Below, one piece after another: positions 1 through 7,585 of a stretch of 56,287 nt of DNA. Source of the stretch: Rhodospirillaceae bacterium (GTDB lineage: Bacteria; Pseudomonadota; Alphaproteobacteria; UBA8366; Aestuariispiraceae); the NCBI GenBank assembly GCA_002709955.1, contig PAQY01000009.1:1-56287 (forward strand), in the 5' to 3' direction. The notes beneath the pieces are model-generated. The model saw only the letters and a program-made list of their open reading frames with translations, did no database searches and was not told where the DNA came from. Position 1 is the first letter of the stretch. Each line of letters starts with the position of its first letter. The translations under genes were made by a program, and so were the position numbers.

Positions 1-763
1 GAACCTTGCGCTCTTGTTCGGCCTGCTTATTCAGTCGGTCAACTTCATTCTGCGCCTTTACCTTCCAGGCAAGTCGCTGGTCGGAATCCATTGGGGCAAA
101 GTTGGGATCATCATCGATGTTCAACAGATTGCGCGGGTCTGTCTCCAAAGTGCGCGCGGCAAGGTTTGACATTGAATTGTCTAGCAGACCGTTACGGAGT
201 CGTTCGCCCTCGACTTCCGAGATAGTCCGGCTTTCAACCAGATCATCAATGCGGGCGAACCCTGCCTCTAGCAAAGTTGCACGTTCGGCGGGGTTCTCCG
301 TGATTCCATACGTGTCCTGGATAGACGCAAGACGCCCGTTCAAATCGGCCTTTAGACGATTATTGCGGGCGAATAGGGCTCGTTCCTCCACCCGAATCTT
401 GAAGTCCTGCCCCGCAAGTGAAGACCGGGCGTTGAATGCTTGCCTGTCGACATCAGTCAGGGCCTTTTCATGCACGGCTTGGCGCGATTGGAAATAATCA
501 TCAAAGCGCTTTGGAAGGGTCTCCGGCTCCGGGTCGTCAAGGTGATCCAATTGAAACTGCTTCAGGTCCGCGTCCAGACCGAAACCCGCTTCTGATACGG
601 CCTTGCTGCGTTCGGCCCTTTGGGTCCGTAAGGACAGGTCCATCACACCTTCAGCGGCGCGCCCGATCTCATCCAGGAAACCGGAATTGTCTGGAATGTT
701 TAGTCCGGGGTCTCTCGCAATGCCGGGAGAGATACGGGGCTCCAGTACGGGAACGCGCGCCAT
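1..763 (-). CDS. Partial phage-type protein, probably a coiled-coil structural protein
   Basis: The frame is open from the ATG at 763 to the window edge, giving 254 visible residues without a stop; the C-terminus is missing. A purine-rich ribosome site (AGGAAGG) precedes the ATG. The protein starts MARVPVLEPRISPG and continues as charged, Ala/Glu/Arg/Gln-rich, probably helical sequence with no cysteine or membrane segment. N-termini of this style are found on long internal or structural proteins of podovirus-like prophages, which is the basis for the call; this is recall, not a search. It is the last visible gene of the leftward element operon, two codons from the 56-residue gene upstream. 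Confidence 0.6.
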   Translation of the reverse strand, partial: MARVPVLEPRISPGIARDPGLNIPDNSGFLDEIGRAAEGVMDLSLRTQRAERSKAVSEAGFGLDADLKQFQLDHLDDPEPETLPKRFDDYFQSRQAVHEKALTDVDRQAFNARSSLAGQDFKIRVEERALFARNNRLKADLNGRLASIQDTYGITENPAERATLLEAGFARIDDLVESRTISEVEGERLRNGLLDNSMSNLAARTLETDPRNLLNIDDDPNFAPMDSDQRLAWKVKAQNEVDRLNKQAEQERKV

Positions 764-766
764 GAT

Positions 767-937
767 CTAACCCTTCCTAATCGGTTCAATGTTATCGCCA
801 AACGGGCACCAATCTTGCGGGCGATAGGCCGGGGCAAGCAATCTTGTATAGACATTCGTGCCGTTAGAATGCTTCGCGATTTCTGCCATGGCATTCATCC
901 GGGCACGCTGCCCCCGTGTCATTGTGTCAGGCTGCAT
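767..937 (-). CDS. Small element protein, 56 residues
   Basis: A 56-residue frame beginning MQPDTMTRGQRARMNAMAE, with a strong GGAGG ribosome site 7 bases before the ATG. That site lies inside the last codons of the 191-residue gene, which it overlaps by 11 bases, and its own stop is 3 bases before the next start. This tight packing is the main reason to believe it. The sequence is soluble and basic at the N-terminus, with two tryptophan/tyrosine-containing turns near the end. No family is recognised. Confidence 0.6.
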   Translation of the reverse strand: MQPDTMTRGQRARMNAMAEIAKHSNGTNVYTRLLAPAYRPQDWCPFGDNIEPIRKG

Positions 938-1502
938 TTTCAACCTCCCGCTCTAAAGCTTCGTTTCGGTACTGTTCACCAAGACCTTGGCGAATGGTGA
1001 TCGGCTGGCGTTTCCAAGCGGTCCATGCGTTCTCCTTCTCGTGGCGATTGCCCCCGGCTGCTTCGGCAATCTTTGAACACAAGTCACGCATTCCAGCGCG
1101 GCGGGTCAATTCTGCCAGTTCGCTCCAGGCTTTGTCGCTGCTTGGCATCGCAAAATCATCGGCCTTCATGTCCCATTGAAGGGATGCACGGGCAGGCATC
1201 GCCATACTTTCACCAAGCCCTTCAATGCTGGCGAGATGGACGCGGACGCCTTGGGCTGTGGACGAATCCACAATTACCGTAAAGTGCAGGGGTACATCGC
1301 CGATGTTGCTGGCAACATAAATTCTGTCAAACCGTTGCAAGATACGTTGGGCGGCATTGAAATGCCCAAACCGTAGGACATCTTCAATCGTCCTGGTCGT
1401 GGGATAATGCCATACACTGACGTGTGCGGCCCTTGATAGGGGCTGCAACTGGCTTGCGTGAGGCATGGGGTTGATAACCTTTTCGGGAAGGTTCGGATTC
1501 AT
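927..1502 (-). CDS. Hypothetical element protein, 191 residues
   Basis: An unrecognised 191-residue protein. The ATG at 1502 follows an AGGAG site that is formed by the end of the 55-residue gene. The middle (about residues 55-100) has alternating hydrophobic strands, for example FDRIYVASNIGDVPLHFTVIV, suggesting a small beta-rich domain; the C-terminal third is helical and charged (REVENAA end). No signal peptide or membrane segment. It belongs to the leftward chain of phage-like genes between the replication genes and the presumed structural protein. Confidence 0.6.
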   Translation of the reverse strand: MNPNLPEKVINPMPHASQLQPLSRAAHVSVWHYPTTRTIEDVLRFGHFNAAQRILQRFDRIYVASNIGDVPLHFTVIVDSSTAQGVRVHLASIEGLGESMAMPARASLQWDMKADDFAMPSSDKAWSELAELTRRAGMRDLCSKIAEAAGGNRHEKENAWTAWKRQPITIRQGLGEQYRNEALEREVENAA

Positions 1503-1506
1503 AATT

Positions 1507-1674
1507 TCAATCTCCTAGTGTTTGGCGCTCTTGAGCGCTGGTGAAAATGAAGGCGATCCGGCGGGCGAGTTCAACGTCGCCAAGCGGGGGCGAAACCCCG
1601 TCTTTGACTTCTTGAAAATCAGTGCCCGGTCGCTTAGGGGCAAAGGTTGATAGTGCTTCTTCAAGGCTTTGCAT
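1507..1674 (-). CDS. Small element protein, 55 residues
   Basis: A 55-residue frame, MQSLEEALSTFAPKRPGTDF onward, with an AGGAG ribosome site 5-6 bases before the ATG. It sits exactly between the 171-residue and 191-residue genes with short spacers (9 and 4 bases), and its stop region supplies the next gene's ribosome site. A longer frame in another phase (1515-1757) overlaps both this and the upstream gene and is rejected. No family is recognised. Confidence 0.6.
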   Translation of the reverse strand: MQSLEEALSTFAPKRPGTDFQEVKDGVSPPLGDVELARRIAFIFTSAQERQTLGD

Positions 1675-1683
1675 GGGGCACTC

Positions 1684-2199
1684 CTATTTTGCCTGTAGGG
1701 GTTGGATGATTGCGGCCTCTTTGCTTCGCCATATAGCGGCGTAGGAATCGGCAACACGACGCACCGTTGCGGGTTCCACTTTCAATTTCTGAAACTCTGA
1801 GAATGCGGGATCGTCAATGGCAACGCTAAGGGCGAACGCTGCCCCGAATGGAATATCCAGACTCTCCGCGAATGCAGTGGCAGCCTGGACGATTGCTGCG
1901 ATTTCCTCCCTTCGCTCAGAGGCTTCTTGCTTTTCCCCCTGTGCTAGAAGCTGCCAATATGCCGCCAAGAGCCCGTAAAAGCTGCGGTCGAATCGCAAAG
2001 CCATGCTTTCGGCTGCTTCGATGGTCGCTGCCTCGCCAACATCAATGCATCGATAGGTTTTCCTTGGTGCGGTTTCTGCCAAGGCATCAGCGAGAGCCCT
2101 ATCATTGGCACGAATAGCAGACAGCGTGGCAATGACGCGGGCGCGGGGACTGAGTGCGCCTAACGCGGCATTGATGCGCTTATTATTCGGGGCGGTCAT
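1684..2199 (-). CDS. Hypothetical element protein, 171 residues
   Basis: An Ala/Glu-rich, almost entirely helical 171-residue protein of unknown function, starting MTAPNNKRINAALGALSPRA. Its ATG overlaps the stop of the upstream 156-residue gene by 4 bases (ATGA), so the two are probably translationally coupled. No membrane segment, cysteine motif or known catalytic motif is visible. Its place after the GRPPGARK-type protein is compatible with a packaging or regulatory role, but nothing in the sequence shows it. Confidence 0.6.
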   Translation of the reverse strand: MTAPNNKRINAALGALSPRARVIATLSAIRANDRALADALAETAPRKTYRCIDVGEAATIEAAESMALRFDRSFYGLLAAYWQLLAQGEKQEASERREEIAAIVQAATAFAESLDIPFGAAFALSVAIDDPAFSEFQKLKVEPATVRRVADSYAAIWRSKEAAIIQPLQAK

Positions 2200-2666
2200 G
2201 CCGAGTCCTTTCCGTTCATCGCGGCTTCGATCAAATCAAGACGCTTAGCGTTATCGTGGGTTTCAATTGCCTTGCGGCGGGCCTCCAGCATCGATGTCAG
2301 CGCAGTTCCTTCGTCTGGCGAGATATCGCCATCTGCGACGGCCTCGATAACAGCGGCTGCGGCTTGCTCGACGCCGTGAGCGTCTGAGGCGGGCGGAAGT
2401 TTAATATGGATTGGCTTGGACTTCTGAGGCGGCGACAGGCGATCCAGACAGATCCGCAATGCTGCAACATCACCGTCGAGTGCGGCGTTTATTGCCTTCT
2501 GCGCCAGTGCTTCAGCTTGGGACTCGAGCAATCCATCCACCACCAGAGAGGCACGTTTGCGCGCTCCCGGGGGACGTCCTGGACTCAGCTTGTTGCCGAC
2601 AGCAAACGTGCCCCGCTCCGTGCGGCCTCCCGTTTTTGACCGATTGTTTAACGGTTCTCTACTCAT
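2196..2666 (-). CDS. Element protein with GRPPGARKRA N-terminal motif (DUF5681-like)
   Basis: This 156-residue protein has a basic N-terminal segment, FAVGNKLSPGRPPGARKRA (about residues 21-39), which resembles the 'GNPxGRPxGxRN' signature of DUF5681 proteins found near packaging genes in alphaproteobacterial prophages. The rest is helical and acidic, including a run QAAAAVIEAVADGDISPDEG typical of these proteins. The start codon overlaps the stop of a 41-residue frame (ATGA), and its own end overlaps the next gene. A small-terminase-like role is possible by context, but no large terminase gene is visible. The family assignment is by motif memory only. Confidence 0.6.
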   Translation of the reverse strand: MSREPLNNRSKTGGRTERGTFAVGNKLSPGRPPGARKRASLVVDGLLESQAEALAQKAINAALDGDVAALRICLDRLSPPQKSKPIHIKLPPASDAHGVEQAAAAVIEAVADGDISPDEGTALTSMLEARRKAIETHDNAKRLDLIEAAMNGKDSA

Positions 2667-2788
2667 TGTGGGTTCGCCTCCGCTGGGCTTCGAGTGTTGT
2701 CGGACACAGAAGCGGCGATGAAGGGCGCACGGCCCAGCGGAAGCGATTCTAACCGGGGGGCTCCGGTGGTGTCAGAATTGAATTCCAT
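2663..2788 (-). CDS. Possible small coupled leader gene, 41 residues
   Basis: A 41-residue frame MEFNSDTTGAPRLESLPLGR onward, stop overlapping the next ATG as ATGA. A GAAGGA-like ribosome site lies about 8 bases before the ATG. The coupling to the 156-residue gene is the only strong argument; the sequence is low in information and no family is recognised. Confidence 0.45.
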   Translation of the reverse strand: MEFNSDTTGAPRLESLPLGRAPFIAASVSDNTRSPAEANPQ

Positions 2789-2849
2789 TGTCGCGGTCCT
2801 TCATCTTGTGTTCATTAATCCGACATACACAATATAACTGATTTCAGGT

Positions 2850-3494
2850 TTAAAGTCCTGTATTTTTTTGGCTTTGTAGATCCCACATTGCAACGGATTC
2901 ACCCATCGGCGTTCTGTGGAATGTCTGATATCCGTGATCGGTCGCTATTCGGGCGCTGCGGTCGCTGATTGCCACAACAGGACGCCCCCTTAGGCAGGCG
3001 ACCAGCCCCATGCCGTCAAATCTGGCAGATGGTCCAGTCCTGGAAAGACCAAACACGTCCACCGCACGCCATCCCAAAGCGAGCGCCTGGACACTCCATT
3101 GATCAAGAAACAGCCCGCCATCGTTAATGATTTGGTGCCACCGCTGCGGATGCATATTCTTTGGGGGCGTTGCACGGTCCAGTGTGGCGAATGCTTCCGC
3201 CCATTCACGGGGTACGCCAGAGCCATATTCGATCAAGGCTGCCTGCTCTTCAAACCCATCCCTAGATGCAATACGGCTGTCCCAGGCACCGTCATTCTGA
3301 GGCATGGTATGGGACAAGCTATCCCGACATCTGTCCCGCGCGATGTCCCGCCCTAAAACCTTATTTGCCAGTGCTTTAAGTGTACCTTGTCCCGAAGTCG
3401 TCCCGCATGTTGTCCCATTCATAGAGCCTTGTCCCACTGTCCCACTGCTAGGGGCTGGGACAGTGGGACAAACGGAATTAATCGATTTCGCCAT
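2850..3494 (-). CDS. Hypothetical replication-module protein, 214 residues, with repeat-encoded N-terminus
   Basis: Overlaps the end of the helicase gene by 17 bases and so belongs to the replication module. Residues 8-65 are encoded by DNA containing about a dozen GGGACA/TGTCCC repeats, giving a low-complexity string of Gly, Thr, Val-Pro, then GRDIARDRCRD. Residues 70-214 form a more normal globular region with Trp-rich segments (for example WHQIINDGG, LDQWSVQALALGW, LVACLRGRPVVAISD). I recall similar proteins after RepA-type helicases in alphaproteobacterial elements, but no function is established. The repeats may act as DNA rather than as protein code. Confidence 0.6.
   Translation of the reverse strand: MAKSINSVCPTVPAPSSGTVGQGSMNGTTCGTTSGQGTLKALANKVLGRDIARDRCRDSLSHTMPQNDGAWDSRIASRDGFEEQAALIEYGSGVPREWAEAFATLDRATPPKNMHPQRWHQIINDGGLFLDQWSVQALALGWRAVDVFGLSRTGPSARFDGMGLVACLRGRPVVAISDRSARIATDHGYQTFHRTPMGESVAMWDLQSQKNTGL
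3311..3470. repeat. GGGACA/TGTCCC iteron-like cluster with a perfect 15-bp inverted repeat
   Basis: On the + strand TGTCCC or a one-mismatch form occurs at 3320, 3332, 3344, 3388, 3399, 3411, 3430 and 3437, and the complement GGGACA at 3311, 3457 and 3465. Spacings of 11-12 bases, near one helical turn, recur. TGTCCCACTGTCCCA (3430-3444) and TGGGACAGTGGGACA (3456-3470) form a perfect 15-bp stem with an 11-base loop. The cluster lies inside the 5' part of the 214-residue gene, directly after the helicase gene. It could be a replication origin or an RNA hairpin controlling that gene. Confidence 0.8.
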
Positions 3495-4437
3495 CTGCCC
3501 TTGCCTTCTTCTGCATACGGTTGACAGTGGATTTTGAAATGCCTGTTTCCTCGGCGATATCCCGAACAGTCATCCCATCCTTGGAGAGTTCCACCACCCG
3601 AATATATTGAGCGTCATCTAGGTCCTTGAAGGACCAGACGTTGCCTGCGAGCTTCGCCTCAAAAGACTTCGCATCATCACCAAAGATCCCGCGTCCCTTA
3701 TCGATGTGAACCTCGAATCGCGCTCCATCCTCAGCCCTATAGTCAGACGGATGTTCCAATCTCAGCACGGTATCGAGCACATCTTCGCGGCGAGAAGTGC
3801 CACGCTGCTGCCCTCCCTTTGCGGCATGATGCACAAACAAGACAGACACACCTTGCCTCCGAAGATTTAAGGCCCATCCCTGAATGCCAAGCCAACCCTC
3901 ACCTTCATTCTCTTTTCCTGAGCGAGCGAGGGTGCTTAGATTGTCCACAACAACAAGCGATGCTCCCTGTATATGTGGCTCTATTTCCGCCTGTCCTTCT
4001 GGAGTGGACAGGTCTGGCATCGTGCAGTCCTGTAGGTCAGGTGTGATCAGCCTAAAATAGGATGCATCCGGTGGCTCCGTGCTTGAGGACTTTACGATCT
4101 GTGCTAAGCGTCCCTGCATCGCTTCTGCGGGCATTTCGCCATCGATGTAGACAACACGACGCGGCTCAGTTGCGGTCCACTTTAGGAATTCTCCACCGCT
4201 AGCCACCGCATAGGCAATGCCGAGCCCGACATGTGTTTTTCCCACACCACGTCTGGCAAAGACCATACAGAGACCCTGCTGCTGAATGACTGGGTGCAAA
4301 AGATATTCCCGTGGCGGGATATCCATTGCCAGAAGGTCAGCGATGTTCACCACTTTCAGGCGGTGCTTGTCTTTAGGCTCAGGAAGCTCAAACACTTCGG
4401 CGTCTTCGATAGACTTCTTAACTTCTAGCGCTGTCAT
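3478..4437 (-). CDS. RepA-type AAA helicase/ATPase with C-terminal helix-turn-helix
   Basis: A 319-residue RecA-fold NTPase of the AAA_25/RepA helicase type, expected to unwind DNA for replication of the element. The Walker A motif ARRGVGKTH is at residues 61-69, and the Walker B-like strand SLVVVDNLSTLAR at about 160-172; FVHHAAKGG (about 200-208) matches the sensor region of these enzymes. The last 35 residues (VRDIAEETGISKSTVNRMQKK) form a resolvase-like helix-turn-helix, so the protein may bind its own origin. The gene follows the primase with a gap of 2 bases. The ATG at 4437 is the natural start. Confidence 0.85.
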   Translation of the reverse strand: MTALEVKKSIEDAEVFELPEPKDKHRLKVVNIADLLAMDIPPREYLLHPVIQQQGLCMVFARRGVGKTHVGLGIAYAVASGGEFLKWTATEPRRVVYIDGEMPAEAMQGRLAQIVKSSSTEPPDASYFRLITPDLQDCTMPDLSTPEGQAEIEPHIQGASLVVVDNLSTLARSGKENEGEGWLGIQGWALNLRRQGVSVLFVHHAAKGGQQRGTSRREDVLDTVLRLEHPSDYRAEDGARFEVHIDKGRGIFGDDAKSFEAKLAGNVWSFKDLDDAQYIRVVELSKDGMTVRDIAEETGISKSTVNRMQKKARADGEID

Positions 4438-4439
4438 AA

Positions 4440-5327
4440 TCAGGCGCTCCTTTGGGAAAGGACATCATTAAAATCGGCCCCAGGCATGGGCGGGATCGCG
4501 ACGCGGACACAGCGACCTTGGCTGGTCCATTCGGCTGCAGCATGCTCGGCGGCTTTAATCCCCGTGGGGTCATTGTCGGCTGCGATAGTGACCTGCCGCA
4601 CGCCATCGGGTAGCGCCAAACGCTCTAGTCCTCCGGCAGATACGGCGGCCCATCCCGGAAGCCCTGTCGCTTCCATTGCGCTTAGGACAGATTCAATGCC
4701 CTCACCAACGACAAGATGCTCGCTGGCGGGAGCGAGCCGAATAGCTGCGGCATGGAGAACGCCCAGAGCCTTGCGAGGCGAAGCGACCCCAGCCTTGCCT
4801 GTTCCGTCGAGACGCAGATAGGTGCGATGCACGCCGCACAAATGCCGATCAGGCCAGCGCGTCACAGGCGCGACCAAGCCCGGTAAGATCAATCCTGGCT
4901 GATAGAATAGAGATGCGTTGAACCTGAGTGTTGCGGGCCAAGGTCCCGACAATCTGCGACTGTGTAGATACGTTTCACCGATAGTTCCTGTGACGGGCAC
5001 AGACTCAGCCCAGATCTTCTTCGCACGATTGATGCGACATTTAATGTCTTCGGCGTTTTTCCTGGCCCGATCTGCGCGGCGTCTCTCAATCTCTTTGTGG
5101 TCAACCTTTGAAGCGTCTCCAGACATTAGCCCGCGCGCTTTCAATGCATCGAGGACCATCTGCCACTCGCACCCGCCGAAGCAATGGACGGCAACCCCAC
5201 CATCTTCTGTGTCGATGATTTTGAGTGAGGGTGTCCTATCATCGTGTGCCGGACAACAGGCCATCCAGCCATTGCCAACGGGATTTGCACCGCCAAGAGC
5301 CTGGGCTATTTCTGCAGCGCTCATCAT
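4440..5327 (-). CDS. CHC2 zinc-finger/Toprim DNA primase of the element
   Basis: A 295-residue primase. Zinc ligands C25 and H28 (CCPAHDD) and C49/C53 (HCFGGC) form a CHC2-type finger, followed by a charged linker and a Toprim domain with VVGEGIESVLSAM (about 205) and IAADNDPTG (about 250), which carry the acidic metal-binding residues. It would make primers for element replication with the downstream helicase. The frame extends 36 codons upstream, but the ATG at 5327 overlaps the preceding gene's stop as TAATG and is chosen. Similar primase-helicase pairs occur in prophages and in P4-like or PICI-like satellites. Confidence 0.85.
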   Translation of the reverse strand: MMSAAEIAQALGGANPVGNGWMACCPAHDDRTPSLKIIDTEDGGVAVHCFGGCEWQMVLDALKARGLMSGDASKVDHKEIERRRADRARKNAEDIKCRINRAKKIWAESVPVTGTIGETYLHSRRLSGPWPATLRFNASLFYQPGLILPGLVAPVTRWPDRHLCGVHRTYLRLDGTGKAGVASPRKALGVLHAAAIRLAPASEHLVVGEGIESVLSAMEATGLPGWAAVSAGGLERLALPDGVRQVTIAADNDPTGIKAAEHAAAEWTSQGRCVRVAIPPMPGADFNDVLSQRSA

Positions 5328-5539
5328 TAGGCGGCGGCATCTTTGCCAGAGATGTATGCGTCGAGAGCATGCTTGAAATAGAATACTAGAGACCCCACAC
5401 GGACCCAATTTGGGCCCTTTCCCTGCATTCTCCAATGGGCAAGGGTCTTGGTCTTAACGCCAAGATAAAGAGCGGCATTCTCTGTATCCAACCTGCCGTC
5501 GGGAAGTACCCTCACGCGTATCTCAGAAAAGTTATTCAT
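5327..5539 (-). CDS. Excisionase/AlpA-like helix-turn-helix protein
   Basis: A 70-residue DNA-binding protein. Residues 15-60 (LDTENAALYLGVKTKTLAHW through GSLVFYFKHALDAYI) match the MerR-like helix-turn-helix of excisionase/AlpA family proteins, in which a winged helix recognises an attachment or promoter site. The ATG at 5539 has AGGAGTT just upstream; the frame could start at 5608, but that point coincides with the likely transcription start, so it is not used. As the first gene of the leftward operon, under the repressor operators, it could promote excision or activate the replication genes. Confidence 0.75.
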   Translation of the reverse strand: MNNFSEIRVRVLPDGRLDTENAALYLGVKTKTLAHWRMQGKGPNWVRVGSLVFYFKHALDAYISGKDAAA

Positions 5540-5600
5540 TGTTGAACTCCTCTCTTTTCCATCGTTGTTGACACGGAATAGAAAACCACGAAACCAAAAT

Positions 5601-5665
5601 AGAACCAAATCTGGTTCTAACTCTATAAAGAACCATATATGGTGTCAAGAACCATTATTGGTTCT
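5601..5665. promoter_or_regulatory. Three operator copies AGAACCA-N4-TGGTTCT between divergent element promoters
   Basis: Perfect 18-bp palindromes lie at 5601-5618 and 5648-5665, and a third at 5629-5646 with two mismatches in its right arm. Start-to-start distances are 28 and 19 bases. The sites overlap the leftward promoter and lie just upstream of the rightward one, the usual layout of a lysogeny switch. The most likely ligand is the Arc-type protein encoded at 5733; Arc-family proteins bind such dyads as tetramers. Confidence 0.85.
5620..5648 (-). promoter_or_regulatory. Leftward promoter for the excisionase-primase-helicase operon
   Basis: On the minus strand, TTGACA (5648-5643) and TAGAGT (5625-5620) are separated by 17 bases. 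The -35 box overlaps the second and third operators, so a bound repressor would exclude polymerase. The transcript would have a leader of about 70 bases before the ATG at 5539. Confidence 0.65.
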
Positions 5666-5671
5666 TTTTTG

Positions 5672-5701
5672 TTGACAGTGAGACAGCGAGTTCCCTAGAG
5701 T
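5672..5701 (+). promoter_or_regulatory. Rightward promoter for the repressor-integrase operon
   Basis: TTGACA at 5672-5677 and TAGAGT at 5696-5701 with an 18-base spacer, the same -10 sequence as the leftward promoter. It starts 7 bases after the third operator, so the repressor could either repress or activate it. Confidence 0.5.
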
Positions 5702-5732
5702 TCCTGGAACGCCTAAAGGGACGGAGAAGATT

Positions 5733-6374
5733 ATGAAGCGCAAAGATACAGCGACTATTCAGCTCAAGGTTCGGATGAAAGAGAGCCTGCGTGCTATGCT
5801 TGAAGAAGAATCGGGGAAAAAGGAGATTTCCCTGAATGCGGAGGTAGTCGAAAGGATAGAGCGCTCATTTGAAAAGGCGGGCCAAGCCGATGAAATTCGA
5901 AACGCTGTATCTGAATCCATTGTGGAAAGGTTTGGCGGGCAGGAGAATTTCGAATTTTGGGCGACCTTAGCGAATGGAGTAAATCGAGCGCTGGCGATTC
6001 GCGACGTCCCACCGATCCAAAATGACTGGCAATCGGCGGAAATTGCTCTTGGCGCGACGATAGCGATGTATCGCAGGTTAGCACCCCAACCGAGTAATCT
6101 GGCGTCTGAAGAGATGAAAAAAATTGACGCTCAAAGGCGTAAATTTGTTGCCGCAAAAAAAGCGGGCGCACAGCTCAAAGAAGATCCTGCCACCGGAAAA
6201 CTCTATGTTGAGATTGAGGGTGAACAACTGTTCAACCCTACAGACTACACCCAAAGGGATTTTAGAATGATCGGGGCCGTCTTAGTGACAGGTGATACTG
6301 AAAATGCCGCGTATGCTCAAAAAGAGGATATCAAGCAACTGATTCGCGAGGTTCGGGAAGAATATGTCGATTAA
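5733..6374 (+). CDS. Arc-family ribbon-helix-helix repressor of the element
   Basis: A 213-residue protein whose first 50 residues (TIQLKVRMKESLRAMLEEES, then SLNAEVVERIERSF) fit the Arc-type ribbon-helix-helix fold: a short DNA-contacting strand and two helices. The remaining 160 residues are unlike Arc itself and end with a charged helical tail (IKQLIREVREEYVD); they may sense a signal or mediate oligomerisation. The gene lies next to three matching operators and is co-transcribed with the integrase, which it overlaps by 11 bases. I infer that it keeps the leftward operon silent. A ribosome site GGAGAAG precedes the ATG. Confidence 0.75.
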   Translation: MKRKDTATIQLKVRMKESLRAMLEEESGKKEISLNAEVVERIERSFEKAGQADEIRNAVSESIVERFGGQENFEFWATLANGVNRALAIRDVPPIQNDWQSAEIALGATIAMYRRLAPQPSNLASEEMKKIDAQRRKFVAAKKAGAQLKEDPATGKLYVEIEGEQLFNPTDYTQRDFRMIGAVLVTGDTENAAYAQKEDIKQLIREVREEYVD

Positions 6375-7551
6375 GTTCGTTCATCTCACCCGCAACAATA
6401 TCCGAGCATTAGAGCCAGGGCAGTCAATCTCTGAGCATGGCATCCAAGCTGCACGGCTCTCCAATAGCGACATACGTTATGCCGTCAATATAATGATCGA
6501 CGGACAAAGGGTGCATCGGACTATCGGGCGTGAAAGTGAAGGTGTGACGAGGACACAGGCTGAAGAATTCATCTCGTCAGCCCGCAACAAAGTCAGAGAA
6601 GGGCGGCTGGATTTACCATCCAACAGAAAGATATCTCTATCTTTCTCGAGCGCTGCGGATGACTACATAGTGCGATTGAATGAGACTGGCGGGAAGAACA
6701 TTGAAAAGAAGAGCCAGCACATTAAAGACCACCTAAAGCCATTCTTTCGAAATCAACCCCTCGACAAATTAACGGACTTCACAGTTGGCAGATACTCTAA
6801 GCGTCGATCAGAATCTGGCGCGAAGGCGGGAACAATAAATCGTGAGTTAGCCACGCTCTCTCACTTAATGAGCAAGGCGCTTGAGTGGAAGTGGATTAAG
6901 TCTAAGCCATGCAAGATATCCCGATTGCGAGAGGGGCCTGGTCGGATATTCGCTATGTCTGACGAGCAATGCCAAGCGCTTATAGAGGCAGCCATGGCGG
7001 ATCAAGACAGTGATCTATGGCTGTTCGTTCTTGTTGGTCTAAACACCGCAATGCGACATCGCGAGATTTTGCGAATCAGGTTTGATCAGATCAATTTCGA
7101 CGCGTTGAGAATTCACGTGCCGGAAGCAAAGTCGGGAGAGCGCAGCCAGCCAATCACGCGCGAATTAGCCGAAATCCTTGTGCGGGAAAGATTGATGCGT
7201 GATGACGAGTCTGGGTTTGTATTTCCGGCGCGCCGCAAGAGCGGGCAACCGCATAGATATGATTTCACCGACTCATTTAGGCGTGCTGTAAAGCGCGCTG
7301 GCCTTGATACTAAGACGGTGACCCCGCACACAATGAGACACACTGCGATCACAAAATTAGTCCAGGCTGGAGTTGATATCCCAACCATCCAAAGGATATC
7401 AGGGCACAAGACCATACAGATGGTTATGCGTTACACCCACGTTCATGCGCCCCACATCGACGCGGCTTTGAACCATCTTTCGTACAAGCCAAATTCTGAC
7501 ACGATTACACAAGAATTACACAATGACGATGGGCAACGCGCCAAGCGATAG
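6364..7551 (+). CDS. int: Tyrosine-recombinase integrase
   Basis: A 395-residue phage-type integrase that would insert and excise the element at the tRNA-Leu 3' end. The C-terminal catalytic domain shows Arg231 (NTAMRHREI), His322 and Arg325 (HTMRH), His348 (SGHKT) and the nucleophile Tyr357 (MRYTHVH). An N-terminal arm-binding region (about 1-90) and a SAM-like core-binding domain (about 95-180) precede it. All key residues are present, so the enzyme is likely active. It overlaps the repressor gene by 11 bases and ends 34 bases before the tRNA. Confidence 0.95.
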   Translation: MSIKFVHLTRNNIRALEPGQSISEHGIQAARLSNSDIRYAVNIMIDGQRVHRTIGRESEGVTRTQAEEFISSARNKVREGRLDLPSNRKISLSFSSAADDYIVRLNETGGKNIEKKSQHIKDHLKPFFRNQPLDKLTDFTVGRYSKRRSESGAKAGTINRELATLSHLMSKALEWKWIKSKPCKISRLREGPGRIFAMSDEQCQALIEAAMADQDSDLWLFVLVGLNTAMRHREILRIRFDQINFDALRIHVPEAKSGERSQPITRELAEILVRERLMRDDESGFVFPARRKSGQPHRYDFTDSFRRAVKRAGLDTKTVTPHTMRHTAITKLVQAGVDIPTIQRISGHKTIQMVMRYTHVHAPHIDAALNHLSYKPNSDTITQELHNDDGQRAKR

Positions 7552-7585
7552 CCTCAAAATCAACCCTAACTATCTGATATGTAGG

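Noticed and set aside
1515-1757. 80-codon frame in the element
   Set aside because: Overlaps two better-supported genes in another phase; the 55-codon frame has the ribosome site.
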